Source: Flavobacteriales bacterium (GTDB lineage: Bacteria; Bacteroidota; Bacteroidia; Flavobacteriales_F; PHOS-HE28). From it: a stretch of DNA of 51,860 bases. Each line of letters begins with the position of its first letter. Position 1 is the stretch's first letter. Shown piece after piece: positions 50,061 to 51,860 of this stretch. The notes under the pieces are model-generated. The model worked only from the letters and a program-made list of their open reading frames with translations, was not told the origin of the DNA and ran no database searches. Position numbers and translations under genes: made by a program. The stretch spans positions 1-51,860 of the forward strand of contig JADKCV010000025.1 of the NCBI GenBank assembly GCA_016718655.1. Direction: 5' to 3'.

Positions 50061-51860
50061 ATGAAAAAGGCACTGCTCTTGGTGCTTGGACTGCTTCTGA
50101 CCGAGCTCGTCCAGGCGCAAACGGGAACGGAGTTCTGGATGGCTCCTCCCGATGTCACGCTTCGGCATAACATGCCTGGTGACGAGCCCATCTTCATCAA
50201 CGTGGCTGCGGGCAATGCGCCTGCCACGGTGACGATCTCCCAGCCCGCCAATGCCGGTTTCAACGGGGGCGTTCCCATCGTTCTGAACCTTGCAGCGAAC
50301 ACATCCACGCGGTACAACCTGACGGCGTTGAAGGCGCAGTTGGAAACGCGTCCCACGAACGCTGTGCTGAATACGGGTCTGCGTATCCAGAGTACGGCCA
50401 ACATCACCTGTTATTACGAGCCCAGTAACACGAACAATCCGGACATCATGGCGCTGAAGGGCGCCAACGGACTGGGCACCGAGTTCTATATCCCGCTCCA
50501 TAAGCACGCGCCGTTCTACAACCACAACTTCTCGCCGAACGACGCCGATCTGGCGTTCGCTTCATTTGATATCGTGGCCACGGAGAACAACACCTTGGTC
50601 ATGATCTATTCGCCGGTGGCCGTGGATGGTCATCCGGCCCTGGTCCCCTTCACGATCACGTTGCAACAGGGACAGACGTACTCGTGCGCCAATACGGCTC
50701 CTGCCACGCACTTCGACCCCTTGACACACCCTTCGGGTGCTGTAGTTCTTTCGGACAAGCCCATCGCCATTTCCATCAAGGACGACTCGAACCATAACCC
50801 CTCTGGTGGGTGCTATGATCTGATGTTGGACCAGATCGTTCCCGTGGATATTCTGGGCACGGATTATATCGCTGTGAAAGGGGCTTTGAACGCGACCGGT
50901 GATGAGTCCTTGTTCCTGATGGCGGTGGAGAACAACACGCAGGTCTTCATCGATGGCAATGCGACCCCGGTAGCCACGCTCTTTGCAGGCCAATACTATC
51001 GCCACGACATGGATTACTTGTCCGGTGCGGCGAACAATTCCACGTTCGTATCGGGTTCCAAGCCGCTGTACGCCATCCATGTCACCGGATTCGGTTGCGA
51101 GCAGGGCATGGCCATCCTACCACCATTGAACTGTGCAGGAAGCACGAACTTGAGCTTTACTCGTTCCACCAGTGAGGCCTTCTTCCTGAACCTGCTGGTA
51201 CGCAATGGGTCGCAGGATGACTTCGTGGTGAGTCCAGCGTCTGCGACGATCCCAGCCAGCGCTTTCCAAGCCGTGCCGGGTACCGGTGGCCTGTGGATGG
51301 CTGCGCGCATCCAATACAACACGACCGAGGTACCGGTCAACCAGGCCTTCTCGGTCACCAATACCACGGATGTGTTCTCCCTGGCCATCATCAACGGCGG
51401 TGGCTCGAGTGGTTGCCGCTACGGCTTCTTCTCCGAGTTCTCCGGGCGTATCGATGTGAACGCGGGACCGGATGTCACTCTGTGCGCTGATCAACAAGTC
51501 CCACTCGCGGGTACCGTTACGGGTGGAAGCACGACCGGCATCTGGACCACCAATGGCAGCGGTACGTTCACCCCTAACGCGAATACCCTGAACGCCACGT
51601 ACGAGCCGAGCCTGGGCGACATCGCATTGGGCACGGTGACCCTCACGCTGACGTCCACAGGCAACTGCACCCCCGTGAGCGACACGCGGGTGATCACCTT
51701 CGCACCGCGCCCACTGCCCGAAGCAGGTGCCGACCAGCTGATCTGCTCCAATAACCCGCAGGTGACGCTCAACGGCTCCATCCTCAATGCGCTCGGCGGT
51801 GTATGGTCCGGTGGTGTGGGCAGCTTCCTGCCCGCCACCAACAACCTGAATGCCGCCTAC
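50061..51860 (+). CDS. IgGFc-binding-type surface adhesin, 5' part (continues past window)
   Basis: The frame is open for 600 codons to the end of the window. The signal peptide (MKKALLLVLGLLLTELVQAQ) is followed by TGTEFWMAPPDVTLRH and beta-rich sequence with INVAAGNAPATVTISQPANA, ALKGANGLGTEFYIPLHKHA and IAISIKDDSNHNPSGGCYDL, consistent with the IgGFc-binding N-terminal domain (PF17517 as I recall; about 20-455). From about 470 come Ig-like/PKD-like repeats of about 75 residues: DVNAGPDVTLCADQQVPLAG and PEAGADQLICSNNPQVTLNG. Such proteins are usually very large T9SS-exported adhesins with a sorting domain at the far end, which would lie outside this window. It is divergent from the kinase gene, with 162 bp between start codons. 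Confidence 0.85.
   Translation, partial: MKKALLLVLGLLLTELVQAQTGTEFWMAPPDVTLRHNMPGDEPIFINVAAGNAPATVTISQPANAGFNGGVPIVLNLAANTSTRYNLTALKAQLETRPTNAVLNTGLRIQSTANITCYYEPSNTNNPDIMALKGANGLGTEFYIPLHKHAPFYNHNFSPNDADLAFASFDIVATENNTLVMIYSPVAVDGHPALVPFTITLQQGQTYSCANTAPATHFDPLTHPSGAVVLSDKPIAISIKDDSNHNPSGGCYDLMLDQIVPVDILGTDYIAVKGALNATGDESLFLMAVENNTQVFIDGNATPVATLFAGQYYRHDMDYLSGAANNSTFVSGSKPLYAIHVTGFGCEQGMAILPPLNCAGSTNLSFTRSTSEAFFLNLLVRNGSQDDFVVSPASATIPASAFQAVPGTGGLWMAARIQYNTTEVPVNQAFSVTNTTDVFSLAIINGGGSSGCRYGFFSEFSGRIDVNAGPDVTLCADQQVPLAGTVTGGSTTGIWTTNGSGTFTPNANTLNATYEPSLGDIALGTVTLTLTSTGNCTPVSDTRVITFAPRPLPEAGADQLICSNNPQVTLNGSILNALGGVWSGGVGSFLPATNNLNAAY

Overview
The window comes from a GC-rich (about 60 % G+C by eye) member of the Bacteroidota, most likely Flavobacteriales. 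It carries many type IX secretion (T9SS) cargo proteins with C-terminal sorting domains, the T9SS component PorZ, Bacteroidota-specific families (DUF4175-, DUF4292-, DUF4837-like, NtrY-like kinase), and promoter-like TAnnTTYG boxes just upstream of genes. Nothing seen suggests a phage, plasmid, CRISPR array or classical insertion sequence.

Layout. 1-7,040: a broken beta-helix/T9SS protein, an orphan sorting-domain remnant, a small exported protein, a cupin/JmjC-like protein, then on the minus strand a DUF4175-like membrane protein, an anti-sigma-type ATPase and ybeY. Almost every gene here carries single-base frameshifts, including the housekeeping gene ybeY, which points to residual sequence errors. 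7,158-11,355: two paralogous PKD/T9SS proteins flanking a putative outer-membrane barrel protein. 11,463-21,821: plus-strand housekeeping and envelope genes (small acetyltransferase, gltX, folB, tRNA-Cys, porZ, recO, S9 peptidase lipoprotein, AraC regulator, serine hydrolase with T9SS tail). 22,082-24,977: minus-strand small protein, DUF4837-like lipoprotein and a LysM lytic transglycosylase. 25,081-32,583: two tandem giant VCBS-repeat T9SS proteins that share a near-identical internal tract. 32,686-34,306: tatA-gatA. 34,510-36,875: another T9SS cargo gene, frameshifted.

36,881-38,503 is the most unusual part. A 947-bp AT-rich unit carrying one phzF-like gene is bounded by two copies of GTTAGCAGTA. 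At its 3' end it has a roughly 140-bp imperfect palindrome built like an integron attC site (paired outer and inner boxes), but with a core unlike the GTTRRRY consensus. The unit lies between two about 212-bp direct repeats of the 3' end of the adjacent EnvC/M23 gene. It reads as a captured mobile gene cassette with no integrase in view.

38,298-45,172 is a tightly packed minus-strand cluster (flippase, dut, nucleotidyltransferase, TPR lipoprotein, DUF4292-like lipoprotein, EnvC/M23), with ATGA overlaps at three of its five junctions. 45,202-49,898 holds a short inverted-repeat-ended element, an enoyl-CoA hydratase with a phased 8-bp repeat in its leader, and an NtrY-like histidine kinase. 50,061 to the end is the 5' part of an IgGFc-binding-type adhesin that continues past the window. 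All calls rest on reading the sequence and on family knowledge from memory; no database search was run.
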